A stretch of 64,000 bases of DNA from Pomphorhynchus laevis (taxonomy: Eukaryota > Acanthocephala > Palaeacanthocephala > Echinorhynchida > Pomphorhynchidae): positions 110,340 through 174,339 of the forward strand of contig WNNJ02003119.1 of assembly GCA_012934845.2 (NCBI GenBank). Direction: 5' to 3'. Within the stretch, counting starts at the first letter, position 1. Each line of letters starts with the position of its first letter. The translations under genes and the position numbers were made by a program. Shown here piece by piece: positions 35,600 to 46,199 of the stretch. The notes below the pieces were generated by a model that did no database searches, was not told the origin of the DNA, and saw only the letters and a list, made by a program, of their open reading frames with translations.

Positions 35600-36700
35600 T
35601 CCTCGATTACACTGATTTGTAATCGTGGCCTGGGAAGACGATGAAGCCATATAGACAGTTTTGCGACAAGGTGACAACTGTAGTTTTAATGTTCGTGCAA
35701 TTTTTGAATCTATGAAGTTGTCTGAGCTTCCGGTATCGAGTAGACAATTAATTCATTGGCCATTGATAGTGATATGAGTAGTTGAAGTTCGTTCCTCGGA
35801 ATTTGATTGGGACAAGATACACAACGCTGAAGCCGTCGATGCAGAATATTTTCATTTAGATTTGCATACCTTTGCGAAGTGACCCAGTTTCGAACAATTG
35901 TTGCACGTGACAGTACGGGCAGGACATTTATTACGAGGATGGCAACGGTTACCACAAAATAGCACAACTTGGTGTCTTTATTACGCAATGCTGCGTCGAT
36001 CGATTGCTCGTTCAGAGCGTCGGAAACATTTGTCTCATTTTTGTTGCCTCCAGAAATAGTTGCCAGCATTGTTGTCATCGTTTGAATTGAAGATTGCCGC
36101 TTGCTGTTCGGCAGCCTCTAAAGATGTAGCCATCAAAACGATTTCATCGAAATTTGTTTTGTTTGATTCTGATATTCTCTCACAAATATAGGAATTGAGA
36201 AGTCCCTGGACAAGGGCGTCGATTATATGACTTCGACGATTGGTGTCAACGTCGACGTTTTCAAAATTACACTTGTCGACCAAATCCTCGAGTTTTCTAA
36301 CGAACTGCGGAATATTCAGAGTTTTGTCTTGTCGACACGTGTGCAATTGAAATCGAGTGAAAACTGTATTTAATGGTTTGCGGAACTTTTCGTCAAGGAT
36401 GGCAAGTGCCGAGTCGAACGATTGAGAATCTTTGATTAATTTGTACAGTCGCGACGACAGTAGATTCACCAACACAAACTTCTTTTGTTCGTCCGTTACA
36501 GTGCCCTGCAATGAGACGAAGTTCAGCAGCTTCTGACGCCAGTGATTCAATTCGTCTTGGGCATCGGGTGCATCTAGATCGAGGTTAAATTGTTGCGGAA
36601 TTATAAGTTTGTCCATCGATACAATTAATTCGAATAAATTGAAGAGATCGAACACTAGAGGTTTTATTCGAATTAATCTACGATATGTAAATATTATAAT
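35600..36700 (-). mobile_element. LTR-retrotransposon relic, Gypsy-like gag region
   Basis: The minus strand encodes a gag capsid-type domain (about 36050-36610; DAQDELNHWRQKLLNF, then LDEKFRKP, VDKCNF and DALVQGL), followed by weak zinc-knuckle remains and the start of a protease-like region to about 35700. No RT, integrase or terminal repeats were identified. It is a broken fossil with a few interruptions. The capsid part is still well recognisable, suggesting moderate age. Confidence 0.65.
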
Positions 36701-36735
36701 ATGTAAATAGTTTAACAAATAGTTCAACTACAGGA

Positions 36736-36939
36736 ATGATTATGACAACCATAAGTTTCGTATTTATATATAACGTTCTTCTATTGCTACCCATGTTATA
36801 CACGTTGCCTGTCACTCACCCACAATTTCACAAGGATATGCAACAATTTGAGAGAGTATTACTTAAGGCCATTGATTTGGTTGGATCAACATGGTCGCTG
36901 TCTTACAAAGATAACTTCCGCCTATCAAAAAGACTGTGA
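36736..36939 (+). CDS. Short open frame with signal-peptide-like start, identity unknown
   Basis: The 67-aa frame begins MIMTTISFVFIYNVLLLLPM, a hydrophobic leader, then a polar stretch HPQFHKDMQQFERVLLKAID. It could be a first exon of a secreted protein, but it sits between transposon fragments and I recognise no family. It is more likely chance. Confidence 0.15.
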   Translation: MIMTTISFVFIYNVLLLLPMLYTLPVTHPQFHKDMQQFERVLLKAIDLVGSTWSLSYKDNFRLSKRL

Positions 36940-37250
36940 CTATATATGATCTAATCGCACGACTTTGGAACAATGTGTCTGTCATAATAATCAGCAGCCT
37001 CAGTAAATTTTCTTTCAAGTGCAAACTACGTCAGTGGCTTCAGTCTAAGAATTATCTTTGATTGTTTTTTTGTTTTCTCTTTATGCTGTTTCTATCCTGT
37101 TTTTATTTCTTGTGATTCAACTTTCTGAGCCCTGACTTTTAAGTTGTTGTATGTAATAACATTGTGCGCCGAAATATAAGGCGCACATGCAAATTTCATT
37201 GAATTATCATGCTTTTTATGTATAAGGCGCCGAACAATTACATAAATTGT
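36940..37250 (+). mobile_element. CR1-group LINE C-terminal and 3' fragment
   Basis: The plus strand encodes SLSKFSFKCKLRQWLQSKNY (about 36995-37055), the usual last residues of CR1-group ORF2 (LxxFKxxLRxW). An AT-rich 3' tail follows. Nothing else of the element remains. Confidence 0.5.
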
Positions 37251-37309
37251 CCAATGATACGTTCGATGTGCTCTTTTATTGTACAGGGTGTTTTAAAAAC
37301 AAGAAAAAA

Positions 37310-38115
37310 AGATTTATTTTAACGTGGCAAATGCGTGCCAGCGCACGCTTACATGACCACAACAAAACAAAGGAAAAATGCAAATCATGTGTCGAGAAGG
37401 TGTGAACGGAGGAGGTATTTGAATGTGATAAAGAAGGGAGCGCAGCGAACGTCGAGAGGGAGTTGATTCCAGACGAGTAAGGCGGCGACGAGGAAAGATC
37501 GGAGACCGTAGTTGTTAGAGTAATTGGGAACGTGGAGTAAGAGGATATGACGGGAACGCAGCGATAGCGAGGTGGGGCGAGTGTCGTCTAAGAAAGGAAG
37601 GTTGATGAGCGATGGGGAGCCAACAGCGATGAGACGAAAAGTTACGATAATATGGAGTTTGATGCGAATGTGAATGGTGGGCCAGAAGAGCTAGGCAAGA
37701 TATGTGGATGTGTGGTCGAAGCGACGGGGACGAAAGAGCACTCGAACGGCGGTGTTGATTATTCGTTGTAGGGGTAGGATTATGGATTTTGAAGAATTGA
37801 CTAAGGCAGTAATCGATTTTAGGGAAAAGAAGCGATGAAAGAAGAGACATACAAGAATGGAAGTCGATAAGGGGGCGGATACGGCGGATGTCACGGAGAA
37901 TTAAATTAGACGAGCGAACGTTGTCACGGACGAAGGGTTTAAGGGAAAGGTGATCATCAAAACAGAAGCCTAAGAAAGTGAGATTGTGTACTATGGGGTT
38001 GATCGATGAGGCAAAAGATACAGTGGGAGGAGATATGTTTGGATTACGGGGGATGATCCACATTATTTTAGACTTGTCGGGGTTTAGAACGAGATGGAGA
38101 TTGGAGAGACGTTAA
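37310..38115 (-). mobile_element. L2-like LINE, post-RT region and 3' end
   Basis: The frame 37515-38063 (182 aa) has NLTFLGFCFDDHLSLKPFV, IRRIRPLIDF and FPKIDYC, the LGVxxDxxLSWxxH region after the YADD box. It is the family of the plus-strand copy at 30.6-33.9 kb. The 3' end is near 37313. It is 5'-truncated at about 38115. Confidence 0.7.
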
Positions 38116-38149
38116 GCAGCGAAAGTTATAATAAAATAAGAATTTATTG

Positions 38150-38880
38150 TTCAAAATCCATAAAATCCATAAACCCACTTTTCAATCCCGACCATTAATT
38201 GCCTCATACAAAAGTTTTTTTCACAGTAACAAATGAAATTAAGATACTACTACGTCTTTAGAGAGATCCAGTACCTTCGTATACAAAGAACAGACCTGCA
38301 TAAAAAATAAACAGTCATACAGAGGTAAAACATGTTATTTCACGATTGCGGATGTTAAGTTTTTATTCACTAATGTTCCATTACTTTCAACAATACTACT
38401 AGCATCTAAGTTATTAGCGCCGAAGTGCGATAATCCTAAATTATCAACAACGGATTGGAAATATTTATTAAAATTGTTCTAATACAAAAATTTTATTATT
38501 CGAAGAATGAACAGAGTAACGGAGTAGCCATGGACTCTCCATTGGGACCCATACTGGCAGACATCTATATGACGCATTAGGGGGCAGACGTATATACTCT
38601 TATTCAAAATTGAAATAAATGGATAATATACGTGAACAATGCATTTTGTGAATTGTCAGTTGATGCTGGGATAGAAATTATCAAATTATTGAATAACAGA
38701 GATCTGGTTATACAATGGAGTATGGTAAGTGGAAAAACTGACGGTGATATATCATTGTTAGACGTGTGCATAAATAAAAGAAATAATAGCATTACGACAG
38801 ACATATAGGAAACTTAGTATACCCTAGTGTCTAACAAATTGGAATACGCATGTACCAACTAACTACAAAATTATGGCCGT
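38150..38880 (+). mobile_element. Penelope-like RT relic
   Basis: The plus strand holds FTNVPLLSTI-like and NGVAMDSPLGPILADIYMT (about 38517-38575) motifs of a Penelope RT, plus weak downstream similarity to about 38830. It is heavily decayed and related to the relic at 14.5 kb rather than to the Naiad family. Confidence 0.6.
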
Positions 38881-38902
38881 TAAATATTATTATTATTATT
38901 AT

Positions 38903-39090
38903 TATAGCCCCGCGTGGCCGAATGGTGGAGGCGTGTGCATTGCAAACTCTATGTACGGGGTTCAAACCTCGAGCATGCACTCTCTATTGACTTCTCTGTA
39001 AGCACACGTCAAAGCCACAAGATCGCGTTGTCGAAAGACGTAGGGGCACCCGATGATGAAGCGGGTTCACTCTTCATTATTATTATTATT
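38903..39090 (+). mobile_element. tRNA-derived SINE with (ATT)n tail
   Basis: The head GCCCCGCGTGGCCGAATGGT resembles a tRNA 5' half and contains an A box (TGGCCGAATGG). GGTTCAAACCTC at about 38960 fits a B box. The 3' acceptor half of a real tRNA is missing; instead an unrelated body of about 110 bp ends in an ATT run (39077-39089). Another ATT run precedes it (38884-38901). It is read through by the open frame of the next element. Confidence 0.6.
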
Positions 39091-41090
39091 AGCCGGCGAA
39101 TTGTTTGCAAAGCAATCCTGATTAATATAAGGAATGACCTACAGGACGTCGCTGATATAACTCAGCTATGTGCATCCCAACGAAGTGGACTTGAATTCGC
39201 AATTCATTCACTACGCGACGCTTTTTCTGCTGATTCCAACCTCGGACTTCTGGCCGTAGACGCAAAGAATGCATTTAATTGCATTAACCGCAAAGTAGCA
39301 CTGCACAATATTCAGTTTGTTTGTCCGGCAATGTCATGTATCTTGTCAAACCTTTACTCTTCTGAGCCATGTCTGGTATTGGGTGATGACACATTATCCT
39401 CTCGCGAAGGTCTGACACAGGGTGACCCCCTGGCGATGGCTGCATTTGCAATGGCATCCATGCCATTGATTCGACAAATAAGACAAATGGTCCCGAACGT
39501 ATTGCAGAGGTGGTATGCGGATGACGCAAATTTTGTTGGGACCCCGTGCGATTTGCAGAGAGTCTGGATGTTTCTGCGTGACGTTGGACCGCGTTACGGG
39601 TACTTTGTTAATGCTGATAAAACACAGTTGCTGCTTCATCAACCTTACTTGGAGCATTTGGACATGACAAGGGACGTTCATGTTAATTACGACGGTATTG
39701 ATGTGCTCGGGACTTCAATTGGGACGGATGAATTTGTCAGTGTTAGTTCGAATGGAAAAATCATGAAATGGATAGAGATGTTAGAGCGATTGGAACAGGT
39801 AGCCGAACATGATCCACATGCTGCTTATGCCGGTTTGGTACATTCCGTCCAATGGAAGTGGACACATTTTTTGCGGACGACGAAGTGCAGTGATCAACAG
39901 CTTATGACGTTGCGAAATGCCATAGTTGTCCGACTGCTTCCTTTAATCTTAAAGCATGATATCACGGATGCATTAACAACCGCTTTGACATCCCCGTTGA
40001 GACTTGGTGGAATGGGTATTGTGGATCCTGTATTTATTGCCGAAATTGAATACGCAAACTCTCAAACTTTCTGTCAAACATATTCATCCTGTTTACGTGG
40101 TCGGGCACTAAGGGAGAGTCAGAATTCCATAACTGTGTTGCTGTCTGGAAGACGTCACCATTTGTACAAGCAGAGGTTAGATGAGGCATCACATCTCTTA
40201 TCGGGATCTACACTGTTATCCCTTGAACATGCAAGGGTGGACTCGGCTTCGTCTTGGCTAAGCGCTATCCCATTAAGCTGCGAAGATTATCACCTTTCCT
40301 CGACGGAATTCACAGACTCGATCGCGACTCGATATGGTTGGACTCCCAATGACCGGGTAAACAGGTTGTGCGTGTGTGGTTCCGTGGCCGATTTGACTCA
40401 TGTCTTGTCTTGCAAGAAGGGGGGACTTCTTATTGTCCGTCACAATGCAGTGCGTGATGTAATTGCTAAGGAGTTGTCCCAAGTATGCCATGGTGTGGAG
40501 ACTGAGCCGGTACTTCGAGCTATTGGGAGCCGTACGTGCTTTGAGTCGGCAACAACGTGCTGTGATCCGGACGCACGTCTCGATGTGGTCTGCAGTGGTT
40601 TATTTGAGAGTAGGTTCGTGCGAACGTTTCTGGATGTTGCCGTGTTTAATGCACATGCAAGTTCCTATTCTCAGTCAGCAGCCGCATCATTCAGATACCA
40701 TGAGAACCGAAAACGAGCAAAATACGATGAACGTGTAACAAACGTAGAAGGAGGGACCTTTTTTCCTGTTATCTTTTCATCCGCGGGTGGTGCTGGCCCA
40801 GCAGCTTCGAGACTACTGAAAACCATCGCGGAAAAGGCTGCTTCCCATTCGCAGATGACTTACTCCGAAAGAATATGCAAGCTGAAGCGTCGGATTGCGT
40901 TCTGTCTTTGTCGAGCGTCTTCTGCGTGTATTAGGTGTGCACGATCAACACGGAGCGCACCAATGGCTTCCTTCTGAGAAGAGTCGATTGTTTAAAAATC
41001 TCTAAAATTGTTCCAATGTTTTAATGGCCCATTTGAGGGAACCTTCTAATGTAAATTAATAATAAATTTTCTCATTAAAAAAAAATTATT
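39091..41090 (+). mobile_element. 5'-truncated LINE with C-terminal restriction-like endonuclease (R2/Hero-like)
   Basis: The open frame to 40977 begins inside the RT: LLAVDAKNAFNCINRK, then SREGLTQGDPLAMAAFAMAS and RWYADDANFVG. The C-terminal part has a zinc-knuckle CVCGSVADLTHVLSCKKGG, RHNAVRD, then DARLDVV and RTFLDVAVFN, which fit the CCHC plus PD-(D/E)XK endonuclease of R2-type LINEs. It ends in FCLCRASSACIRCARSTRS, typical of this RT family. No stop lies inside the preserved 620 or so codons, so the truncation is the only clear damage. The 3' tail is A/T-rich (41000-41090) with imperfect ATTAAAAAAAAATT repeats. The first 60-plus codons of the long frame are SINE-derived and not part of the element. 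Confidence 0.8.
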
Positions 41091-41245
41091 ATCATTAAAA
41101 AAAAATTACAATTATTAGTATTTTTTCTTATAAAAAAATTATTCTCTCTTAAAAAAAAATAGTATTACAAGTTATAGCCAAATGGCTGTTTCAACTGATC
41201 ACATAGGAAATAAAAAAGAAAAGAAGAAAAAAAAGTTAATAGCGG

Positions 41246-44200
41246 TTACATAATATTGTATACATTCGGAATGCCATGATCGTTAATCCACTGACGAAGT
41301 TGAACTTTAAATTGAGATAAGTCCTTGGTACATGCTATTTCTCCTGGCAACGTGTTCCAGGCGTTTAATGCTCGATGTGAGAGCCTAGCCAAACTCACTA
41401 CTTTACCATGGGGAAACTTAAATAGTTTCAACGGGTGGCCACGATGCGTCTGAGAACAAACTTTAACATAGCACGAGGGAAAACCATCTATCCCATTTAC
41501 CATTCGCCATAATGCAACAAGGTCTAGGTAATATAGCCTCTGACCCAAAGATGGTATCTTTAGAAATTCAAGCCGTTCACGATATGAATATGATCCATCC
41601 ATACACATTCGAGAACCTCTACGAAGGATTGACTCTAGTCTATTGAACTCTTTCTTAGTGTATGGAAAAACTGCTTGCACGCAGTACTCTATATGCGGGC
41701 GAACAAGAGCGCAGTAAAGCCGTTTGAAGACGTATGGATTAATACGATTAAATGCATTTTTGACGCAGTACATAGCTCGCAAAGCCTTGCTATGGGCAAA
41801 CTCTGTATTTGATCGGGATTTCAATGTCCTATGCACCATGACACCCAGATCCCTATACTCCATGACGACATTAAGAATTGAAGTTCCGAGGCGAAAACGA
41901 CGGTCATCGCAACGCCTTCCTAATTTCATGTGGCCGCATTTGTCAACATTCATCTTCATACCAGTAGCCTCACTCCATTGATATATTTCATTAAGGTCTT
42001 CCTGCAGGGAAATGCCAAGCGGATCAATATCATCTACAGACCATATTTTGAGGTCGTCAGCAAAAGCAAGACAGGGACTCTGAATCCGCAGCAACAAATC
42101 GTTAAGGAACACAATAAACAGCAGAGGTCCTAGTACGGTACCTTGCGGAACACCACAGTAAACGCGTCTGGAAGTGGAAAGATGGGTGCCAACTCTCACC
42201 CTAAAGAAACGATGACGTAGGAAATCTTGAATCCAATTACACAACATTACAGGAATGCCGTAGTTAAATAGTAATGCTACCAAGCTCTCATGCGGCACCC
42301 GATCGAATGCTGTTGAAAAGTCAATGAATACCACATTAATTGATTGGCCGCGACTGACCGCCTCAACCCACATTTCGCGTGAAGTCAATAAGTTTGTTAA
42401 GCAGGAACGACCAGGGAGGAAACCGTGCTGAGAAGACGACATTATTCTGAGTTCCCTCAAGTGATGCCTGATCCGGGTGGCGATCAACTTTTCAAGCACT
42501 TTGCATAGAGAACTAGTCAGGCTGATTGGTCTATAGTCAGTACAAGCCGTTGCAATGGTTTTCTTTGGGATCGGAACTACGATGGCAGTTTTCCAGACTT
42601 CAGGAACACATCCACTGGTCAAACTGTTCTCAAAAATAGCAAGAAGGGAAGGAGCCAAATATCTAGATAAATTCTTCAAGAGAAACGGAGAAATGTCATC
42701 AGGGCCAGTAGAGCTAAATAGGTCAAGCTGATCAAGCTGACTTACAATCTCACTAATCGTTACTGGAAGAAAACGCGAAGATTGCTTTAATGCTACACCA
42801 TGCGAAGTGATAGAAGCTCTTTGTGAATTATTTGTCGGTATCGAAAAAGACGTAGCAAGGCATTCCACAATACCACTCTGAGAAGTTATCATACCTCCCT
42901 CCGCATTAAGGACATACTTGATTTCTGTATTAAGGGTTCTGTTGCGACGAACATAGGCCCAGGATAGTTTTGGATTCCGTGTTACATTATTAGCGATATA
43001 CGATTCGAATGCACATCGTTTTGTTGCTTTCACTCTAGTACAAAGATTTCGAACATATTTATATCTGGCAGAGAAACTAGAATCAGAACGCTGAAACTTC
43101 CATAAACAATTTCTTGAACTTATTAGTTGTCTGACGTTGGAATCTATCCATGCAGGTGACTTAGCAGCATAAGAGGATTCGCGCATAGGGGCAAGAATAT
43201 CAGATAATTTATGTAGGTAATCAGTGATCATATTCAATGATAGCTTGTCCGTGTTCATAAAAGTACACGGGAATTGGTTGTAAACTCTCAAAACATCTTC
43301 TCTTCTCACTTTCGACCAATGACGTTTGTAAGTTTTTGAACAAGGTGGACAGAATCTGGAATAAGGGACAGCCGTCAAGGAGAGCAAGCAGTGGTCACTA
43401 CTTCCTAAAGGAGGGAGATGATCAACTTTGATTATGTCTCCTACATATCTGGAAAACACCAGATCAAGTACCGAATCCGATCTTGAAGTTAAGCAAGTTG
43501 GTTCTTGTACATGCTGAATCAGCATGAGTTCCTCAGCAAGGAACTCAGATATTTCCCTTTCCGTGGAACTACCATCAGAAAAGACATAGTCTGACCATCT
43601 AGATCGTGGAAGATTAAAATCGCCCAAAATAATAAAGTGAGGGGAGGAACATACCGATTGTAAAATAAGTTTTAGTTGATCAGTGTCTGCAATTACTGAC
43701 GGAGATCGATACACGACGCAAAAATTCATACTGGTCGCTGAGTGATCAATACGGAAGCATAGAGTCTCAAAAGATCCACAAGGGTCACAAATATTCAACA
43801 CCTCAGATATGAGGAAATTTTCTCTGACATACGCGGCGACACCGCCACCTCGCCTACCTGATATCCTGTCGCTTCGTATAAGGCGAAAACCAGGAATGTT
43901 AACAGTGGTATCGACAATATATTGATGCAACCAGGACTCAGCAACGCAGAAAATGTCATACGAATGAGAAAGCATGTGATACTTCAACTCCACTATTTGA
44001 GCAGGCAAACTACGAAGATTAGAATACCCAATCGATAAATAGCGTGTGGGTTGTGGTAAGGGATTACTAGGAACGGTGAATAATTTGCTGAATGAAACTA
44101 AGTGTCCCAGATCATAATTGAAACTTACACTATTGAAGAGTTGCGATGAATGACTGTTGAAACTACCTTTTCCAGACGAACTAGCAAAATTCAAACTGGA

Positions 44201-44284
44201 TACTGCTAAGTGACGCTGTTGATCGTTATGGGATTCCAACGAACTACTGGGTGCCACCTGACAACCTGAAAATTTCGTATGCAT
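41246..44284 (-). CDS. CR1-like LINE ORF2: AP endonuclease and reverse transcriptase
   Basis: The 1012-aa frame encodes an N-terminal apurinic-type endonuclease (YSNLRSL, VAESWL, RRGGGVAAYVR, VYRSPS, ILGDFNLP, SSDHCLL) and an RT (TDYRPISLTSSLCKVLEKL, VFIDFSTAFDRVPH, GVPQGTVLGPLLF, FADDLKIW). The C-terminal tail has SHRALNAWNTLPGEI and FKVQLRQWI. All catalytic motifs are intact. Translation probably starts within the first hundred codons because the 5' end overlaps ORF1. No RNase H domain is seen. Confidence 0.9.
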   Translation of the reverse strand: MHTKFSGCQVAPSSSLESHNDQQRHLAVSSLNFASSSGKGSFNSHSSQLFNSVSFNYDLGHLVSFSKLFTVPSNPLPQPTRYLSIGYSNLRSLPAQIVELKYHMLSHSYDIFCVAESWLHQYIVDTTVNIPGFRLIRSDRISGRRGGGVAAYVRENFLISEVLNICDPCGSFETLCFRIDHSATSMNFCVVYRSPSVIADTDQLKLILQSVCSSPHFIILGDFNLPRSRWSDYVFSDGSSTEREISEFLAEELMLIQHVQEPTCLTSRSDSVLDLVFSRYVGDIIKVDHLPPLGSSDHCLLSLTAVPYSRFCPPCSKTYKRHWSKVRREDVLRVYNQFPCTFMNTDKLSLNMITDYLHKLSDILAPMRESSYAAKSPAWIDSNVRQLISSRNCLWKFQRSDSSFSARYKYVRNLCTRVKATKRCAFESYIANNVTRNPKLSWAYVRRNRTLNTEIKYVLNAEGGMITSQSGIVECLATSFSIPTNNSQRASITSHGVALKQSSRFLPVTISEIVSQLDQLDLFSSTGPDDISPFLLKNLSRYLAPSLLAIFENSLTSGCVPEVWKTAIVVPIPKKTIATACTDYRPISLTSSLCKVLEKLIATRIRHHLRELRIMSSSQHGFLPGRSCLTNLLTSREMWVEAVSRGQSINVVFIDFSTAFDRVPHESLVALLFNYGIPVMLCNWIQDFLRHRFFRVRVGTHLSTSRRVYCGVPQGTVLGPLLFIVFLNDLLLRIQSPCLAFADDLKIWSVDDIDPLGISLQEDLNEIYQWSEATGMKMNVDKCGHMKLGRRCDDRRFRLGTSILNVVMEYRDLGVMVHRTLKSRSNTEFAHSKALRAMYCVKNAFNRINPYVFKRLYCALVRPHIEYCVQAVFPYTKKEFNRLESILRRGSRMCMDGSYSYRERLEFLKIPSLGQRLYYLDLVALWRMVNGIDGFPSCYVKVCSQTHRGHPLKLFKFPHGKVVSLARLSHRALNAWNTLPGEIACTKDLSQFKVQLRQWINDHGIPNVYNIM

Positions 44285-45402
44285 AAGTTCGTTTCACCTT
44301 CAGATAGCCGGTTTCGTAATACTGTTTTTGCTTCTTTCAACTTTAAACGATCTTCGAGACTCAGATCCTTAAGAATACGATGTGGATAATCTTTAAGTCG
44401 AAAACCACGTTTGAGCAAAAGGTCTGCATGTTTTGCGGAAGATAATACAACTTTCAACAATCTTGGTTTCTCTACCACCTTTTTTCCAAGTCGAAACAAC
44501 TTTGTAACCTTCAGAGTAGAAGCTAGCTTCTCATCACCTTCTAAGAGTAACTGACAGAACACAGTACGGAGGCTGGACACATCATCATTCATACGTGTTT
44601 GTGAGTTACTGGCCTTTGATTCAGCGATACCACTAAATAAGATATTGCAAGACCTATCTGGATGCGAACGGTAGTTTGTAGAAGGAGCGTTGTCCAAAGA
44701 AATGCTCTGACCATTTGAAGGTAAATAATTTCCTGATTTATTCTTATTTTTGGCCTTCTGTTTTCTATCGATGGCCCCACTCGAATCGCTACCTCTGATT
44801 TCACCCAATTGATGGTATGTCGATCCAGCGTTTCGTGTAGGTTGCAATAGAGTGTTGCGCCATACCCTTCCTTTGTTTACAGCTGGTGTAGTTTGTTCAA
44901 CATGAATGACCGATTTTTCTTTGTCCTGAAAGGATGACAGCATTTGAAGTTCGACATTTGAAGTATTATCGTGCTGATGCGTAGATGACAGTGAAGGTAA
45001 TTCAATCCTCGGTTTACATAGGTCAGGAGTTGAACTGTCATCTAATGGCAGCTTAACGACAGGATTAGCGGTACAAGTGTTTATCGAAGTTTGATGGTCC
45101 GTGCTGTCTTGAGAGACACGAACGTCATTTAAGTTGATAGGTAACGATATATCACAACAATTCACATCACAAACCATATCTTGCACTAGTTTCATTTGGA
45201 GGGCCGAAATCATTGTAGCAGAACAAAAGCCGCAATAAAAGTCCTTGCTCTTGAGTGACGACTCGGTATTTAAAGGAATGTCGACAATAGACCACACTTC
45301 ACAGCCTTTATTGCAGCATTCGACCTCTAGCCGCTTATACGCATTACGATGTTGCGTGATATGTATAGTGTTTGACGCTCTCTTCGAATTTGCTTTCTTC
45401 AT
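44206..45402 (-). CDS. CR1-like LINE ORF1 protein (zinc-finger nucleic-acid binding)
   Basis: The 398-aa product has a Cys-rich N-terminal finger (CCNKGCEVW at residues about 28-36, then FYCGFC at about 57-62), a Ser/Thr-rich middle, and a C-terminal domain with KLFRLGKKVVEKPRLLKVV, LLLKRGFRLKD and ILKDLSLEDRLKLKEAK, the RLGxxxxxRPRxLKVxF pattern of CR1-group ORF1 proteins. It is thought to bind the element's RNA. The start ATG gives the N-terminal finger in full. ORF1 of the element at 50.5 kb shares the same layout. Confidence 0.75.
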   Translation of the reverse strand: MKKANSKRASNTIHITQHRNAYKRLEVECCNKGCEVWSIVDIPLNTESSLKSKDFYCGFCSATMISALQMKLVQDMVCDVNCCDISLPINLNDVRVSQDSTDHQTSINTCTANPVVKLPLDDSSTPDLCKPRIELPSLSSTHQHDNTSNVELQMLSSFQDKEKSVIHVEQTTPAVNKGRVWRNTLLQPTRNAGSTYHQLGEIRGSDSSGAIDRKQKAKNKNKSGNYLPSNGQSISLDNAPSTNYRSHPDRSCNILFSGIAESKASNSQTRMNDDVSSLRTVFCQLLLEGDEKLASTLKVTKLFRLGKKVVEKPRLLKVVLSSAKHADLLLKRGFRLKDYPHRILKDLSLEDRLKLKEAKTVLRNRLSEGETNLCIRNFQVVRWHPVVRWNPITINSVT

Positions 45403-45661
45403 TTTGAAATTTGTATGTGTAAATAGTTATTTGTTAGCAGCTTAGAATTTGAAACTTGTATGTTTATAAGAAACGAAAATATTTTCTAGGATTGCTCGAG
45501 TCCTAACATCAATCAAGCGAATCTATCAATTTCTAATCGCCCAATTCGGAATTATAAGCTCAAATTATAATTGTATGTTTATGAGAAACCAAATTTTTCT
45601 GTAATTGTTATTTGTAAGAACAGTTATAAATTTTCCTAAATATTGGTGTGCAATATTGATA

Positions 45662-45831
45662 AATAATTATTGGAGCTGGATCAAAGAAAAAAGAAATTAT
45701 TTTTGATATTTCGCTAACTTCTGTTAGCATCTTCAGAAAATTACTTGTAATTTTCTGAAGATGCTAACATTAGTTAGCGGAATATCAAAAATAATGTTTT
45801 CTTTCCTTTGATCCAACTTAAATAATTATTT
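45662..45831. repeat. Long inverted repeat (hairpin) with hammerhead-like relics
   Basis: Arms of about 75 bp meet at a TACTTGTA centre. Both arms contain CTGAAGATGCTAAC, then GTTAGCG and GAAATATC or GAATATC: a CTGANGA box, a GCTAAC/GTTAGC stem and GAAA. An extra base between the box and stem, and no clear helix I, argue against activity. It is structurally like the inverted repeat at 17.8-18.1 kb. Confidence 0.55.
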
Positions 45832-45949
45832 ACTTACGCATCTATTATTTTTTAAAGCTGGATGAGAAACAGCTGAAATGATTATAAAATATAGCAGTGT
45901 AACGATATTAACATTGATGAGGAAATATACACAATTTCGTAATCCGATT

Positions 45950-46160
45950 AAAATGTATTATTACTACAGGTCATAGCCATAAGGCTGTTTTGACCGCTCA
46001 CAAAAAAATACAAATTAATACAAGAAAAAACACAAAAAAATCATTCAGTATATATAATGATAAATACTAACATTAATCTGTATTTTAGATTGTTCAATAA
46101 AGCATCATTGGTCATTGTTTTTTCCTTCATCCCAGTCTTGAAGAATGTGACGGATGCGCA
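45950..46160 (-). mobile_element. 3' end of a CR1-like LINE
   Basis: TCATAGCCATAAGGCTGTTT (45971-45990) matches the 3' hairpin of the intact LINE (TTATAGCCAAATGGCTGTTT). The rest is AT-rich tail. Confidence 0.5.
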
Positions 46161-46199
46161 GAAGCTGCCTATACATATGTAAATACTATACTTATTAAC

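Larger units (their letters stand above)
41160..45430 (-). mobile_element. CR1-like LINE, both ORFs open (possibly full length)
   Basis: The element reads on the minus strand from about 45430 to about 41160. ORF1 (44206-45402) and ORF2 (41246-44284) overlap slightly and neither is interrupted. The 3' end carries AGCCATTTGGCT, a small hairpin also found in fragments near 45965-45995. Adenine-rich tracts (41085-41160) follow. No target duplication was established. It is the best candidate for a recently active LINE in the window. Confidence 0.8.

Noticed and set aside
38903-38975. Functional tRNA gene
   Set aside because: A and B boxes are present but the 3' acceptor strand does not pair with the 5' end, and the anticodon arm is poor; a SINE head fits better.
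38914-39110. N-terminal extension of the 687-aa RT frame
   Set aside because: These codons are read through the SINE and its ATT tail, so they are not part of the RT protein.
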